From: JAFEDN01 sp963712715
GTDB lineage: Bacteria > Pseudomonadota > Gammaproteobacteria > Coxiellales > Coxiellaceae
Assembly: GCA_963712715.1 (NCBI GenBank)
Contig: CAVQJI010000016.1
Coordinates: 62,001-126,000, forward strand
Reading direction: 5' to 3'
Length of the DNA: 64,000 bases
This document shows positions 54,041 through 62,937 of the stretch, in pieces (the first letter of the stretch is position 1; each line of letters opens with the position of its first letter). The notes under the pieces are model-generated. The model made no database searches and was not told the origin of the DNA. It saw only the letters and a list, made by a program, of their open reading frames with translations. A program made the translations under genes and the position numbers.

Positions 54041-55327
54041 TTAAGTGCTGAAGGGCGACCAGGCCGGTTCCTGCACTGTACCTGCTCTTGCCGGCAAACG
54101 CAATTTGATCCGTCCATCGATCGAAACTGCTTCTAATACACCGCGTCCCTGATATTGAGTAGCATATAACACCATTTTTCCGTTGGGCGCAAGGCTTGGC
54201 GACTCATCTGCGCCACTATCCGTTAAAATGGCTAACTTTCCAGAGGTTAAGTCTATTTTCGCAACCCCAAACGAACTGCCCTCCCGATGCATGACTACAA
54301 GGGAATGCCCTCCTGGAAGTAAAGATGCGCGGGCATTATAATTGCCTTGCCAGGTCAGCCGCGTGATCGCTCCGGTACTAAAATCGTAACGGAAAATTTG
54401 TGGTCCACCGGCGCGGTCAGAGGTAAAAATAAGCGAACGGCCATCCGCGGACCACCGAGGCTCCGTATCTATCGAATAACCAGTGGTCAACTGCCGCAAA
54501 TGCAGCGTCGTTAAATCAACCGTATAAATTTTAGGGCTGCCGCTTCTTGTCAATACAACAGCCATCTGGGAGCCATCCGGTGAGAAAGCCGGAGCGCCAT
54601 TAATACCATCGAAGCTTGAGACGAGATGGCGTTCACCGGTATGAATATTTTGCAGATAAACCGAGGCACGGTGCTCCTCGAAAGAGACGTAGGCAATCTT
54701 CTGGCCATTGGGCGACCATGTAGGAGACATGATAGGTTCCGATGAAACCAGCAGAGTTTGTGGATTAAAACCATCCGCATCCGCGACTTCCAAAGCATAA
54801 ACGGGGGGGGAATTTGCTGGCCATTGCCTGAGTATATAGGCAATTTTGGTATTAAAAATACCGCGGATGCCGGTGAGTTGCTGGTAAACGATATCGCTGA
54901 TGCTATGGGATAGTTGACGAAGGTCCGCCTGCCTGACCTGAAAAATCTTCGACAACAGGACCGGTGCTCCCGTGCCAGGCGAACTAAAGGCGCTGCGAAG
55001 CTGAATTGAAACGGAATAACTATCCGGTTCCCCCGTGGAAGCCACACTGCCCTGAAGCACATAATCGGCCAGGCCGGGAGCCACCACCTGAAATTGCCCG
55101 CTGTTATTAAGATCTCTCTGCACCACTTCTTCAATGGTATGCCCGCCGGCCACGGAAACGGCGGCGCCACTGAACGGAGTTATCGCTATTGGAATTGCCT
55201 GATTCATCCCCTGCGTCAGTTCCATGTATAATTCGGCTTGTGCCGGGCTTGCAGCCAGCCAAAGCATGACGAAGACCCCAATGACTAAAATACCTGAGTA
55301 TATACGCTTTTTCATGACAGGAATCAT
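54041..55327 (-). CDS. tolB: Tol-Pal system beta-propeller protein TolB
   Basis: This 428-residue periplasmic protein has a signal peptide (YSGILVIGVFVMLWLAASPA), an N-terminal alpha/beta domain and a six-bladed beta-propeller with repeated PxWSPDG-type blade signatures (PTWSPNGQKIAYVSFE; PAFSPDGSQMAVVL; PRWSADGRSLIFTSD). It connects Pal to TolA. The ATG at 55327 is preferred because in the adjacent frame its ATGA would overlap a TGA stop, a common tolA-tolB junction; the ATG at 55315 is also possible. Confidence 0.93.
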   Translation of the reverse strand: MIPVMKKRIYSGILVIGVFVMLWLAASPAQAELYMELTQGMNQAIPIAITPFSGAAVSVAGGHTIEEVVQRDLNNSGQFQVVAPGLADYVLQGSVASTGEPDSYSVSIQLRSAFSSPGTGAPVLLSKIFQVRQADLRQLSHSISDIVYQQLTGIRGIFNTKIAYILRQWPANSPPVYALEVADADGFNPQTLLVSSEPIMSPTWSPNGQKIAYVSFEEHRASVYLQNIHTGERHLVSSFDGINGAPAFSPDGSQMAVVLTRSGSPKIYTVDLTTLHLRQLTTGYSIDTEPRWSADGRSLIFTSDRAGGPQIFRYDFSTGAITRLTWQGNYNARASLLPGGHSLVVMHREGSSFGVAKIDLTSGKLAILTDSGADESPSLAPNGKMVLYATQYQGRGVLEAVSIDGRIKLRLPARAGTVQEPAWSPFST

Positions 55328-56513
55328 ATCTTTTTACTGCTAAACAATTTAAGCTCGAGTGTGTAATGTCCTGCGGAGTCATTTTTAAAGTAAAATGGCG
55401 AAAAGGAGCAAACACAGTGGGGTTTCCGGGAACCGGCAGAGGTGACGCTTTATAAATGGCAGTCTCCGCGGCGCGGTCTAATGCAGGATTACCGCTACTA
55501 CGAACCAGCCGGGCGCTGGAAACAATACCCTGCGGTGTCAGATCAATGGTAAACACACAGGAAATAGTGGGATCAGCACCCTCGGGAATTAACCACTGAT
55601 TACCAATCGCCATTAAAATTCGGGCACGGAATTGATCAATAATGCCCTGCATTTGCCGTGCTACAATCAACTGTTGTTGCTCGTTAGCAATTTGCTGTTG
55701 CATAAGCTGCTGCTGTAAAGCTTCCTGCTGTGCCGTCAATTCTGCCTGCTTTTGTTGCGCGGCGGCAAGTTCAGACTGTTTTTTAAGAGCCAGCGCTTTC
55801 TCCTGAGCTTCCCGCTGTGTTTTTAGCGCCTGGGCCTTCGCCAAAGCTTCCTGTTGTTTTTTGACCGTCAACTCCTTCGCCTGAGCTTCCTGCTGTTTTT
55901 TGATCGCTAACTCCTTCGCCTGAGCTTCCTGCTGTTTTTTGATCGCTAACTCCTTCGCCTGAGCCTCCTGCTGTTTTTTGATCGCTAATTCCTTCGCCTG
56001 AGCTTCCTGTTGTTGTTTAAGGGCCAGCGCTTTTGTCTGAAGTTCCAGCTGCTGTTTTTGCGCTTGTGCGAGCGCTTGGGCCTGCTGCTGTTGTTGAACT
56101 TTTAATTGCGCCAGGCGCTGCTGCTCCGCCTGGGCCTGTCTTTCAGCAAGCTGTTGCTGTAGCAAGGCTTTTTGTTGTTCAGTCTTAATTTCAGCCAAAC
56201 GTTGTTCCTCGGCTAATTTTGCATGTTGAGCAACCTCCGCCTGGGTCTGTAATTCGCGTACTTTTTGCTGCTGTTCAACTTGTTGCTGCGCTTCGCGAGC
56301 CTGTATCGTCTGTATTTGCGCGGCTATCTGTCCTGCATCTAACACTGCGGCATGAATTACCGGCTGGGTATTCGATCGGGAAGCATTCAGTCGATAGGAT
56401 GAAACGGGAGATACCACGATTAACAGCACAATAATGCCCAGATGTAATACGGCAGAAATCATAAAAGGCAAACTGAACTTTTGTTGGGAATATAATCGGA
56501 TAGGGTCTTTCAT
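55131..56513 (-). CDS. tolA: Cell envelope integrity protein TolA, with suspect C-terminal extension
   Basis: TolA spans from the inner membrane to Pal. The 460-residue frame has one N-terminal membrane anchor (FMISAVLHLGIIVLLIVVS) and a long Ala/Gln/Lys helix (about residues 60-265) with near-identical KKQQEAQAKELAI units in tandem. The C-terminal domain III follows (CVFTIDLTPQGIVSSARLVR; LDRAAETAIYKASPLPVP; FRHFTLKM). Family members end soon after that last strand. Here the frame runs on for 79 more residues, deep into tolB in another frame, which suggests a one-base change near 55350-55390. The 13-residue units are encoded by near-identical 39-bp repeats (about 55850-56010). tolQ and tolR are not adjacent. 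Confidence 0.85.
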   Translation of the reverse strand: MKDPIRLYSQQKFSLPFMISAVLHLGIIVLLIVVSPVSSYRLNASRSNTQPVIHAAVLDAGQIAAQIQTIQAREAQQQVEQQQKVRELQTQAEVAQHAKLAEEQRLAEIKTEQQKALLQQQLAERQAQAEQQRLAQLKVQQQQQAQALAQAQKQQLELQTKALALKQQQEAQAKELAIKKQQEAQAKELAIKKQQEAQAKELAIKKQQEAQAKELTVKKQQEALAKAQALKTQREAQEKALALKKQSELAAAQQKQAELTAQQEALQQQLMQQQIANEQQQLIVARQMQGIIDQFRARILMAIGNQWLIPEGADPTISCVFTIDLTPQGIVSSARLVRSSGNPALDRAAETAIYKASPLPVPGNPTVFAPFRHFTLKMTPQDITHSSLNCLAVKRYDSCHEKAYILRYFSHWGLRHALAGCKPGTSRIIHGTDAGDESGNSNSDNSVQWRRRFRGRRAYH

Positions 56514-56534
56514 TAAAAACTCCAGGGATCTAAA

Positions 56535-58541
56535 TTAGACAAGTTCCTGCGGATCGATATCCAGTGACCACCGCACTTTATTTGCCATTTTAACACGGTT
56601 AATACCCGGAACCCAGAGGCGCAGCGCATTCTGTAATTCAGAGCGATTAGCCGCCTGCAATAATAATTGACCACGAAAACGACCGGCGCATCGCTCCATG
56701 GGGGCCGGAATAGGTCCTAATAGTTCAATCTTATTTCCTGATATGAGAACTTCCAGATTCGTCTTTGCTCTCGCGAGAAACTCCTGAGTTGTTTCCCGTT
56801 GATTGGCCTCGGCGCGTAATAAGGCTAGAAAAGCGAAAGGCGGCAATAACGTTTGCCGGCGTTCAGCCAGTACCGCCTCTGCAAAACGGGTATAACCTGA
56901 TTTCAGTAAGAGCTGTAAGTGCGCATGATCGGGGTGGTGAGTCTGGATAATCACTTCCCCGGTGCGCGCCGTACGGCCAGCGCGTCCCGCAACCTGAACT
57001 AACAGTTGCGCCATTCTCTCAAGGCCGCGAAAATCGACGCTATACAATCCACTGTCGGCGTCGACGATGGCCACCAGCGTTAATCCCGGAAAATGATGAC
57101 CCTTGGCCAGCATTTGAGTGCCAATTAAAATTTGTGCCTGTTGTTCATGCACTTTTGCCAGCAATTTTTCAATACTGCCGCGTTGTCGGGCACTGTCGCG
57201 ATCAATGCGTACGCACTGATATTGTGGAAAAGATTCTGCAATCACCTGCTCGATGCGTTCAGTGCCTTGTCCCGCCGTTATCAGCTCTGGATAACGGCAT
57301 TGTTCACATTTTTCAGGCGGCCGCCTGGCGGCGCCGCAATGATGACAATGTAAATATTTGGGTTGTAAGTGCAGAGTTAACCGGGCGTCGCAGCGGCTGC
57401 ATTTCGCCATCCAGCCGCAATGATGACACATAAGCACCGCGGCAAAACCGCGCCGGTTTAAAAATAATAATACCTGGCTACCGGTGGCGAGATGTTCACG
57501 CATTTTATCCAATAAGGGTGCGCTCAAACCGCCGATTAAACGTTTATCGCGTAAATTAACCAGACTGACGCGCGGGGGTTTAGCCTCACCTGCCCGTTGC
57601 GGCAAAGACAAATGGATATATTTTTGATTTTTAGCGTTATACAGAGTTTCCATGGAAGGCGTCGCTGAACCCAGAACCACGGGAATATTTTCCAAACGTC
57701 CACGAACGATAGCTAAATCGCGGGCAGAATAGCGCAAATTACTTTGTTGTTTGAAAGACAGGTCATGTTCTTCATCGAGGATAATTATCCCCGGATTCAA
57801 TAATGGAATAAAAATCGCAGAGCGGGTGCCAATCACAATAGCCGCCAGACCCTGGCGCGCCTGCAGCCAGCCGGTCAGACGTTTTTTATCCGATAAATCT
57901 GAATGCAAAAGCACGACAGGCACGTTAAAACGTTGCGCAAAACGCGCCACCGTCTGTGGAGTCAGTCCAATCTCAGGCACCAGTACCAATACCTGTTTGC
58001 CCATCGACAGGAGCGCGGCGATACTTTGAAAATAAACTTCGGTTTTGCCACTTCCTGTGATACCGTCCAACAAAAAAGTTTGAAATCCTCGCGCTGCGGT
58101 GATCGAATCTACGGCCTGTTGTTGATGGGGATTCAATATCAATGCCGCGTCCTGCGGTATTCCGGTATACCGCCATGTTTCCGCAGCTAATATTGGGCAT
58201 TCTTTCCCCTGCCGCAATGCTTTCGGCATGGCCTGGGCAATTGTTTCACCCAGCGGATAATGATAATAATCGCTGGCCCATTCGCACAAGGCGAGCACTG
58301 CGGGCGTAATGACTGGCTGATCATCGAGCCGCGCAGTGGCGTTTTTTAACTTATCTCGTGCGATACTGGCGTTTGCCTTAACATTCATCAGCACCGCCGT
58401 CAAAGAACGGCGGCCAAACGGCGCCTGAATTCTGATTCCAGGCTGCCAAACTTCCGGGTGATGAGCGCCCTCCGGAGGCAAATAATCAAAACGCTGCCAC
58501 ATCCGGGCAGGAACCGCCAGCTCAAGAATATAATCCGTCAT
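56535..58541 (-). CDS. priA: Primosomal protein N' (replication restart helicase PriA)
   Basis: This 668-residue superfamily 2 helicase reloads the replisome at stalled forks. Walker A is in LLDGITGSGKTEVYFQ, the DEEH box in IILDEEHDLSFKQQ, and the zinc-binding cysteines in CHHCGWMAKCSRCDARLTLH followed by CHHCGAARRPPEKCEQC. Motifs V-VI are in LIGTQMLAKGHHFPGLTLV and VQVAGRAGRTARTGEV. It is shorter than the E. coli protein (732) but has all domains. It is immediately upstream of tolA, with a 21-base gap, so it may lead that operon. Confidence 0.95.
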   Translation of the reverse strand: MTDYILELAVPARMWQRFDYLPPEGAHHPEVWQPGIRIQAPFGRRSLTAVLMNVKANASIARDKLKNATARLDDQPVITPAVLALCEWASDYYHYPLGETIAQAMPKALRQGKECPILAAETWRYTGIPQDAALILNPHQQQAVDSITAARGFQTFLLDGITGSGKTEVYFQSIAALLSMGKQVLVLVPEIGLTPQTVARFAQRFNVPVVLLHSDLSDKKRLTGWLQARQGLAAIVIGTRSAIFIPLLNPGIIILDEEHDLSFKQQSNLRYSARDLAIVRGRLENIPVVLGSATPSMETLYNAKNQKYIHLSLPQRAGEAKPPRVSLVNLRDKRLIGGLSAPLLDKMREHLATGSQVLLFLNRRGFAAVLMCHHCGWMAKCSRCDARLTLHLQPKYLHCHHCGAARRPPEKCEQCRYPELITAGQGTERIEQVIAESFPQYQCVRIDRDSARQRGSIEKLLAKVHEQQAQILIGTQMLAKGHHFPGLTLVAIVDADSGLYSVDFRGLERMAQLLVQVAGRAGRTARTGEVIIQTHHPDHAHLQLLLKSGYTRFAEAVLAERRQTLLPPFAFLALLRAEANQRETTQEFLARAKTNLEVLISGNKIELLGPIPAPMERCAGRFRGQLLLQAANRSELQNALRLWVPGINRVKMANKVRWSLDIDPQELV

Positions 58542-58564
58542 CGAACCATAATAGCGAATTACCG

Positions 58565-59569
58565 TTATAAACTACAGGGCTTTGATGAAGACACTATTTC
58601 CGATTCCGCCTTGCGAATTAAATCTTCTACATTGGCGTCGGTATTGGTTAGCAAAACAATTTTTTCTTTCAGCCAATCGAAATGAACAGATTCATTATTG
58701 CCTGACCTTATTAGTTCCATGAACATGAAGGTGGCGTTAAGCATAGACTGCTTATCCGTGCCGCGATAGCCTATCTTATTAAGATCTAGTTTGTAAAAAA
58801 GATTTTTGAGAATTTCTTCCCTCTCAGAGTTAAATTCAAACATACTCGGAGTGAACCTTTTTTCTGTATTGCTAATGTCTTTGAAATTACACTCGTGTCT
58901 ATCCTCTTTTTTTACATTTAATAAACCGGCAGAGACGAATTGATAAAATCTTAATTGCGTTAGTTGCAAAAATGCGCTTATTATCCCATCTCCACTTTCT
59001 TTTATAGGCTGCAACAATTTATCAATTTTTTCCTTTTTAGACTTCGACTCTCCTTCTTTTGTTTCTATTTCTGAATGCTTATTTTCATAATCACTAAAAA
59101 AAGTTTTTAATTTTTTGACTACTTTTTCAAAATCTTTTCTTATCAGTTTTAAAGTTTCAACGTCTCGACGAGAAGGACTGTATTCGAGAATTGTTTTGAT
59201 AATTTCATCTAACTTTTTATCATGTTGTAAATATTGTTCATATTTTTCATATTTTTTAATTTCTGCCTTTTTAATTTCGTCTTTCTGTTTTGCTAATTTT
59301 AAACCATCAACCAGAATTGACAACTGCCTCTGTAATCGGCTGGTACTAAAGAACGAAAAAAATGGGCGATTATTTTCTAGAATAAATTTTTCAATAGCTG
59401 TAATTATATCATCGAGAGTCTTTATCCCAGGTTGCCCGATTTCAGCTATTATTTGATGCTTTTGATCTACCCTGTCGGTGAGTATCAGATTAATATTTTT
59501 TATAATGCTCTCTTTGCTCAGTCTAAAGTTTTCCAGAATGTAATCCTGGCTTAGCACGGTAGTTTTCAT
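58565..59569 (-). CDS. Coiled-coil protein of unknown function
   Basis: This 334-residue protein is AT-rich in coding sequence, lysine- and glutamate-rich, and unrecognised. A long helical region spans about residues 60-190 (KQKDEIKKAEIKKYEKYEQY; KLIRKDFEKVVKKLKTFF). There is no signal peptide or membrane span. It ends in IVSSSKPCSL, and the cysteine four from the end makes a CaaX-like prenylation box conceivable only if the register is loosened, so I do not claim it. It is transcribed divergently from the LysR regulator, which may control it. It could be a secreted effector. Confidence 0.65.
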   Translation of the reverse strand: MKTTVLSQDYILENFRLSKESIIKNINLILTDRVDQKHQIIAEIGQPGIKTLDDIITAIEKFILENNRPFFSFFSTSRLQRQLSILVDGLKLAKQKDEIKKAEIKKYEKYEQYLQHDKKLDEIIKTILEYSPSRRDVETLKLIRKDFEKVVKKLKTFFSDYENKHSEIETKEGESKSKKEKIDKLLQPIKESGDGIISAFLQLTQLRFYQFVSAGLLNVKKEDRHECNFKDISNTEKRFTPSMFEFNSEREEILKNLFYKLDLNKIGYRGTDKQSMLNATFMFMELIRSGNNESVHFDWLKEKIVLLTNTDANVEDLIRKAESEIVSSSKPCSL

Positions 59570-59722
59570 AATAAATACCTCTATGTCTAAAGTGTGTTAA
59601 TATATCTATGGCTTTGATGAAAAACCCATGGGTATATTCATTTTGAGGTCACTATAAAAGAATTATGGAAATAGAAAAATAAGCTAAAAGTTAAAACAAT
59701 ACTCACCAAGAGTTCGGAATCC

Positions 59723-60628
59723 ATGAGCGAATTTGATCATATAATCATGTACTTGAATGTGGTAGAAACCAAAAGCTTCACCAAAGCGGCAGACAGACTG
59801 GGCATTTCGGCCAATGCCGTCAGCAAGCAGGTCACCCAACTGGAGCAGGAACTGGGATTAACGCTGTTATCACGCTCAACGCGTCATCTGGAAGTCACGG
59901 AAGCGGGTAAAATCATTTATCAAAAAGGCAAACTGGCGCAAAGAAGTCTGGCGGATATTAACGAATATGCACGCTCCTCACAGACGAAACCCAGCGGCAC
60001 TCTGGCGATCGCAGCCAGCATGGGCACAGGACAAAGCATATTATCGGCGCATTTGCCTGAATTTTTACAGTTATATCCAGAGCTATCGGTTTATCTGCAA
60101 TTTTCGGACGAATTTCCCGATTTAAACTCTCTGGAAAATGATTCTATTAATATCATTTTTGGGTTTTCATTATCGTTGATTCCCGACAAGCTGAAAGGGA
60201 TTGATTTGATCCGTAAGCGCGTTAGCGCAGTCCAGCGGATTATTTGCGCATCGCCAGAATATTTGGCCCGCAACGGAGAACCACAAAACTATGACGATTT
60301 GCAAACTCATAGCATTATCGTCCATAGCCACAATCCAAAAAATTCATTAATTCGTGAATGTGAAAAACGGCAAATCCAGCTTCCGGGAGTTATATTGGTA
60401 AACAATTCGGCTTCTATCCTGAAACTGGCGATCGAAGGTAACGGCATCGCCAATGTCGCCGATTTAATGGTGAACGCTGAATTAGCCGCCGGCACTTTAA
60501 AAAGAATCTTACCGTTTCACCAGGAACACCCGATAGAAATTTATTTATTTTACAAAAAAACCCGATATTTACCGCTAAAAATTATAAAATTTATAGAATT
60601 CTTTATAGGCGTCAAGTTAAGCGGTTGA
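59723..60628 (+). CDS. LysR family transcriptional regulator
   Basis: This 301-residue regulator has an N-terminal winged helix-turn-helix (FTKAADRLGISANAVSKQVT, then LEQELGLTLLSRSTRHLEVT) and a C-terminal substrate-binding domain. LysR proteins usually act on divergent neighbours; here that is the coiled-coil gene, with 153 bases between the starts. The C-terminal IGVKLSG and stop are encoded by the left end of the MITE at 60604-60768, so the native terminus may have been replaced by the insertion. The inducer is unknown. Confidence 0.9.
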   Translation: MSEFDHIIMYLNVVETKSFTKAADRLGISANAVSKQVTQLEQELGLTLLSRSTRHLEVTEAGKIIYQKGKLAQRSLADINEYARSSQTKPSGTLAIAASMGTGQSILSAHLPEFLQLYPELSVYLQFSDEFPDLNSLENDSINIIFGFSLSLIPDKLKGIDLIRKRVSAVQRIICASPEYLARNGEPQNYDDLQTHSIIVHSHNPKNSLIRECEKRQIQLPGVILVNNSASILKLAIEGNGIANVADLMVNAELAAGTLKRILPFHQEHPIEIYLFYKKTRYLPLKIIKFIEFFIGVKLSG

Positions 60629-60768
60629 GCACCAAAAAGCATAGTCATTGCGAGCGTGAGCGAAGCAATCCAGTTCGAACTTTGTAGAAATTCTGTACTG
60701 GATTGCTTCGCTCGCGCTCGCAATGACGGCGTCCTTAAAGAAAAAAACTCTTAGCTTGACGCCTTATA
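60604..60768. repeat. MITE of the GCGTCAAG family, copy C
   Basis: Termini TATAGGCGTCAAGTTAAG / CTTAGCTTGACGCCTTATA enclose the same GTCATTGCGAGCGTGAGCG palindrome as copy B (35338-35502), with few differences. It carries the stop codon of the LysR gene and ends 23 bases before the 3' end of the QEGLA-motif gene. Confidence 0.85.
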
Positions 60769-60791
60769 AACGGGAAATTTTGAGCCACCAT

Positions 60792-62089
60792 TCAAGCCTG
60801 GAGGATGCCTTTAAAATCGGCGGTGAGGCTGTCCAGGCTGAGGCGGTTCAGGAATAATGAATACGTCATCCATGTTGTCAAACCGGCTAAATCGCGAAAT
60901 TGCTGTGGTAAAAATTTGGGAGGAATGACAATGCCCTCCTTGACTAAATCGGATAAAATCGCCAGATCTTCCAGGGTGGTTTTACCCAAAAATAATAACG
61001 GAATGTAATGCGATAAACCATTTTTAATCGCCAGGCGAATATAATTGTAAATTAACACAAAACCCTTGCTGTACGATAAATCTTTTGTAAACGGCCCGTA
61101 ACCCGCGATGCAACCGCGAAAAACACGCACTGTGGCGTGATAACAGCTTTCTTCCTCAAAACCCAAGTCGCGATAAAAATTAAAAACATCCAGAAATTCC
61201 GCACCCTGCTCCACCATGCTCACCGCGGTAACACGATGAGTCAACATCAAGACACGTTTGGGAGAGGACGAAAAAGTAAAAATTTCCATAATAATCGCCA
61301 ACCCTTCCTGACTAACCGTCGAAGAAGGCGGGCCTTTGCTCAGAAAGGTACAGACCGGTTGCGAGAGCCCGTTTAAGGTCGTCGCCATGTGCACCCATCC
61401 TTCGTGCGACTTCCAGAACACGTAAATCCCGCTCCGAGAATACCGCGTTTTTTCGCAGTTTAATCCACTCGGCGCCGGCGGATGCGTCTGCGAAAATATC
61501 GTCGCTGAGCTTCACCCGGATCGGATCGTCAGGGGATTGAAAATATTCGTTCAAACGTCCGCCCAGTATTGGCACAGCCTCTTCGCTGGGATATTTTTTT
61601 TCATCCAATGCATCAGGTTCCAGACGGGATTTGGCCAAAGTGTTGGTCACTAAATGCTGCCAAATCCTGCAATGTGGGGGCTCCGGCGTAAAAGGCATCC
61701 TGAGAACTGCCATACAATTCCTGAGAAATTTTTGGAAATTCCGGAGTTCCTCGAGCCTGTAATAGGCGGATGACTTCCCGATATTCGCGGCACATGCGCA
61801 CCATAATATTACCCAAGCCGCTAAATTGGCCTAATTGACGGCGAATATCCCGCTCAATCGCATAAAATTCTTCGATCTTGGTTGCCGGGTCATATCCCAA
61901 AGGATTTTTTTCATAAGTCGCTCTGTCCACTTGAGGGGGTTCCTGACAGCGACTGTTGAAAAAATTCTGTTTAACTTCCAGTGGCCATTTTATGGCATTC
62001 AAAATACGAATATCACTCTGCGCAGCGACAATTCGCTGGGATAGTGCATGGATTATCTTTTTATATTCAGGTAACGCGAGTGTGCTCAT
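60792..62089 (-). pseudogene. QEGLA-motif (DUF1704, MATCAP-like) protein, two frameshifts
   Basis: Three overlapping frames form one protein of about 430 residues. 62089 to about 61652 encodes MSTLALPEYKKIIHALSQRI and LQDLAAF. About 61652-61409 encodes VTNTLAKSRLEPDALDEKKY and RDLRVLEV. About 61409-60792 encodes HEGWVHMATTLNGLSQPV, then SSTVSQEGLAIIMEIF and a helical C-terminus. HEGWVH plus QEGLA..E are the marks of the flavohemoglobin expression-modulating QEGLA family, a metallopeptidase-like fold related to tyrosine carboxypeptidase MATCAP. Removing one T (on the coding strand, near 61652) and one base near 61409 restores it. The role in bacteria is unknown. Confidence 0.85.
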
Positions 62090-62165
62090 GCCAAAAATAA
62101 TAGCACCTTCCCAATCATTCAACCATGGTTGTCAAGTGAATTAACAGATGTCATGATATTCTTAT

Positions 62166-62339
62166 CAGGGCTCCCGCATTAAAATTTACACAGCGCAAAA
62201 CGTTCAATTTTGCTTCAGATTTGACGAAAAATTGTCCGAAAAAGCGCAGCATAGTACTCTATGTGAGCATTTTGAGGACGATTTTTCGTCAAATCTGGAG
62301 CAAAAGTGGACGTTAATGGGTTTTAATGCGGGAGCCCTG
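62166..62339. repeat. 174-bp MITE with 10-bp target duplication
   Basis: Termini CAGGGCTCCCGCATTAAAA / TTTTAATGCGGGAGCCCTG; an inner pair AGATTTGACGAAAAATTGTC / GACGATTTTTCGTCAAATCT. The direct repeat ATATTCTTAT flanks it (62156-62165 and 62340-62349). It lies 22 bases before efp, so it may separate efp from its original promoter or carry a new one. Confidence 0.85.
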
Positions 62340-62370
62340 ATATTCTTATTCTCTTTGACATGAGGTAACT

Positions 62371-62937
62371 ATGGCTAATATCAGCACCAACGAATTCCGC
62401 AGCGGCGTCAAGGTCATGATGGACGGTGATCCATGCAATATCCTGGAAAATGAATTTGTTAAACCTGGCAAAGGGCAGGCCTTTAATCGGGTCAGACTCC
62501 GCAATTTAAAGACCGGGCGGGTCCTGGAACGCACCTTTAAATCGGGAGATACTCTGCCATCAGCAGACGTCGTGGATATGGAAATGCAGTATCTCTATAA
62601 TGACGGTGAAGCCTGGCATTTTATGAATAACGATACATTTGAACAATATACCGCCAACGAAACGGTGATGGGTGACGCCAAACAATGGCTCAAAGGCCAG
62701 GAAACCTGCATTGTCACCATGTACAACGGCAACCCCCTGACCGTCAATCCACCCAATCAGGTTATTTTGATGGTGTCTGAAACAGACCCAGGATTGAAGG
62801 GCGATACGGTTAGCGGCAGCGGTAAAACCGCCACTTTAGAAACCGGAGCCGTCGTTCGCGTCCCGTTATTTGTTGAGCAAGGCGAAATGATCAAAGTAGA
62901 CACTCGTACCGGGCAGTATGTCTCCCGAGTCAAATGA
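62371..62937 (+). CDS. efp: Elongation factor P
   Basis: This 188-residue, three-domain beta-barrel protein relieves ribosome stalling at polyproline stretches. Length equals the E. coli protein. Lys34 in FVKPGKGQAF is the site beta-lysylated by EpmA, and the residues around it fit the EpmA-type EF-P rather than the EarP (Arg32) type. The overlapping downstream epmA supports this. GAGGT lies seven bases before the ATG. EpmB (lysine 2,3-aminomutase), also needed, is not in the window. Confidence 0.97.
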   Translation: MANISTNEFRSGVKVMMDGDPCNILENEFVKPGKGQAFNRVRLRNLKTGRVLERTFKSGDTLPSADVVDMEMQYLYNDGEAWHFMNNDTFEQYTANETVMGDAKQWLKGQETCIVTMYNGNPLTVNPPNQVILMVSETDPGLKGDTVSGSGKTATLETGAVVRVPLFVEQGEMIKVDTRTGQYVSRVK

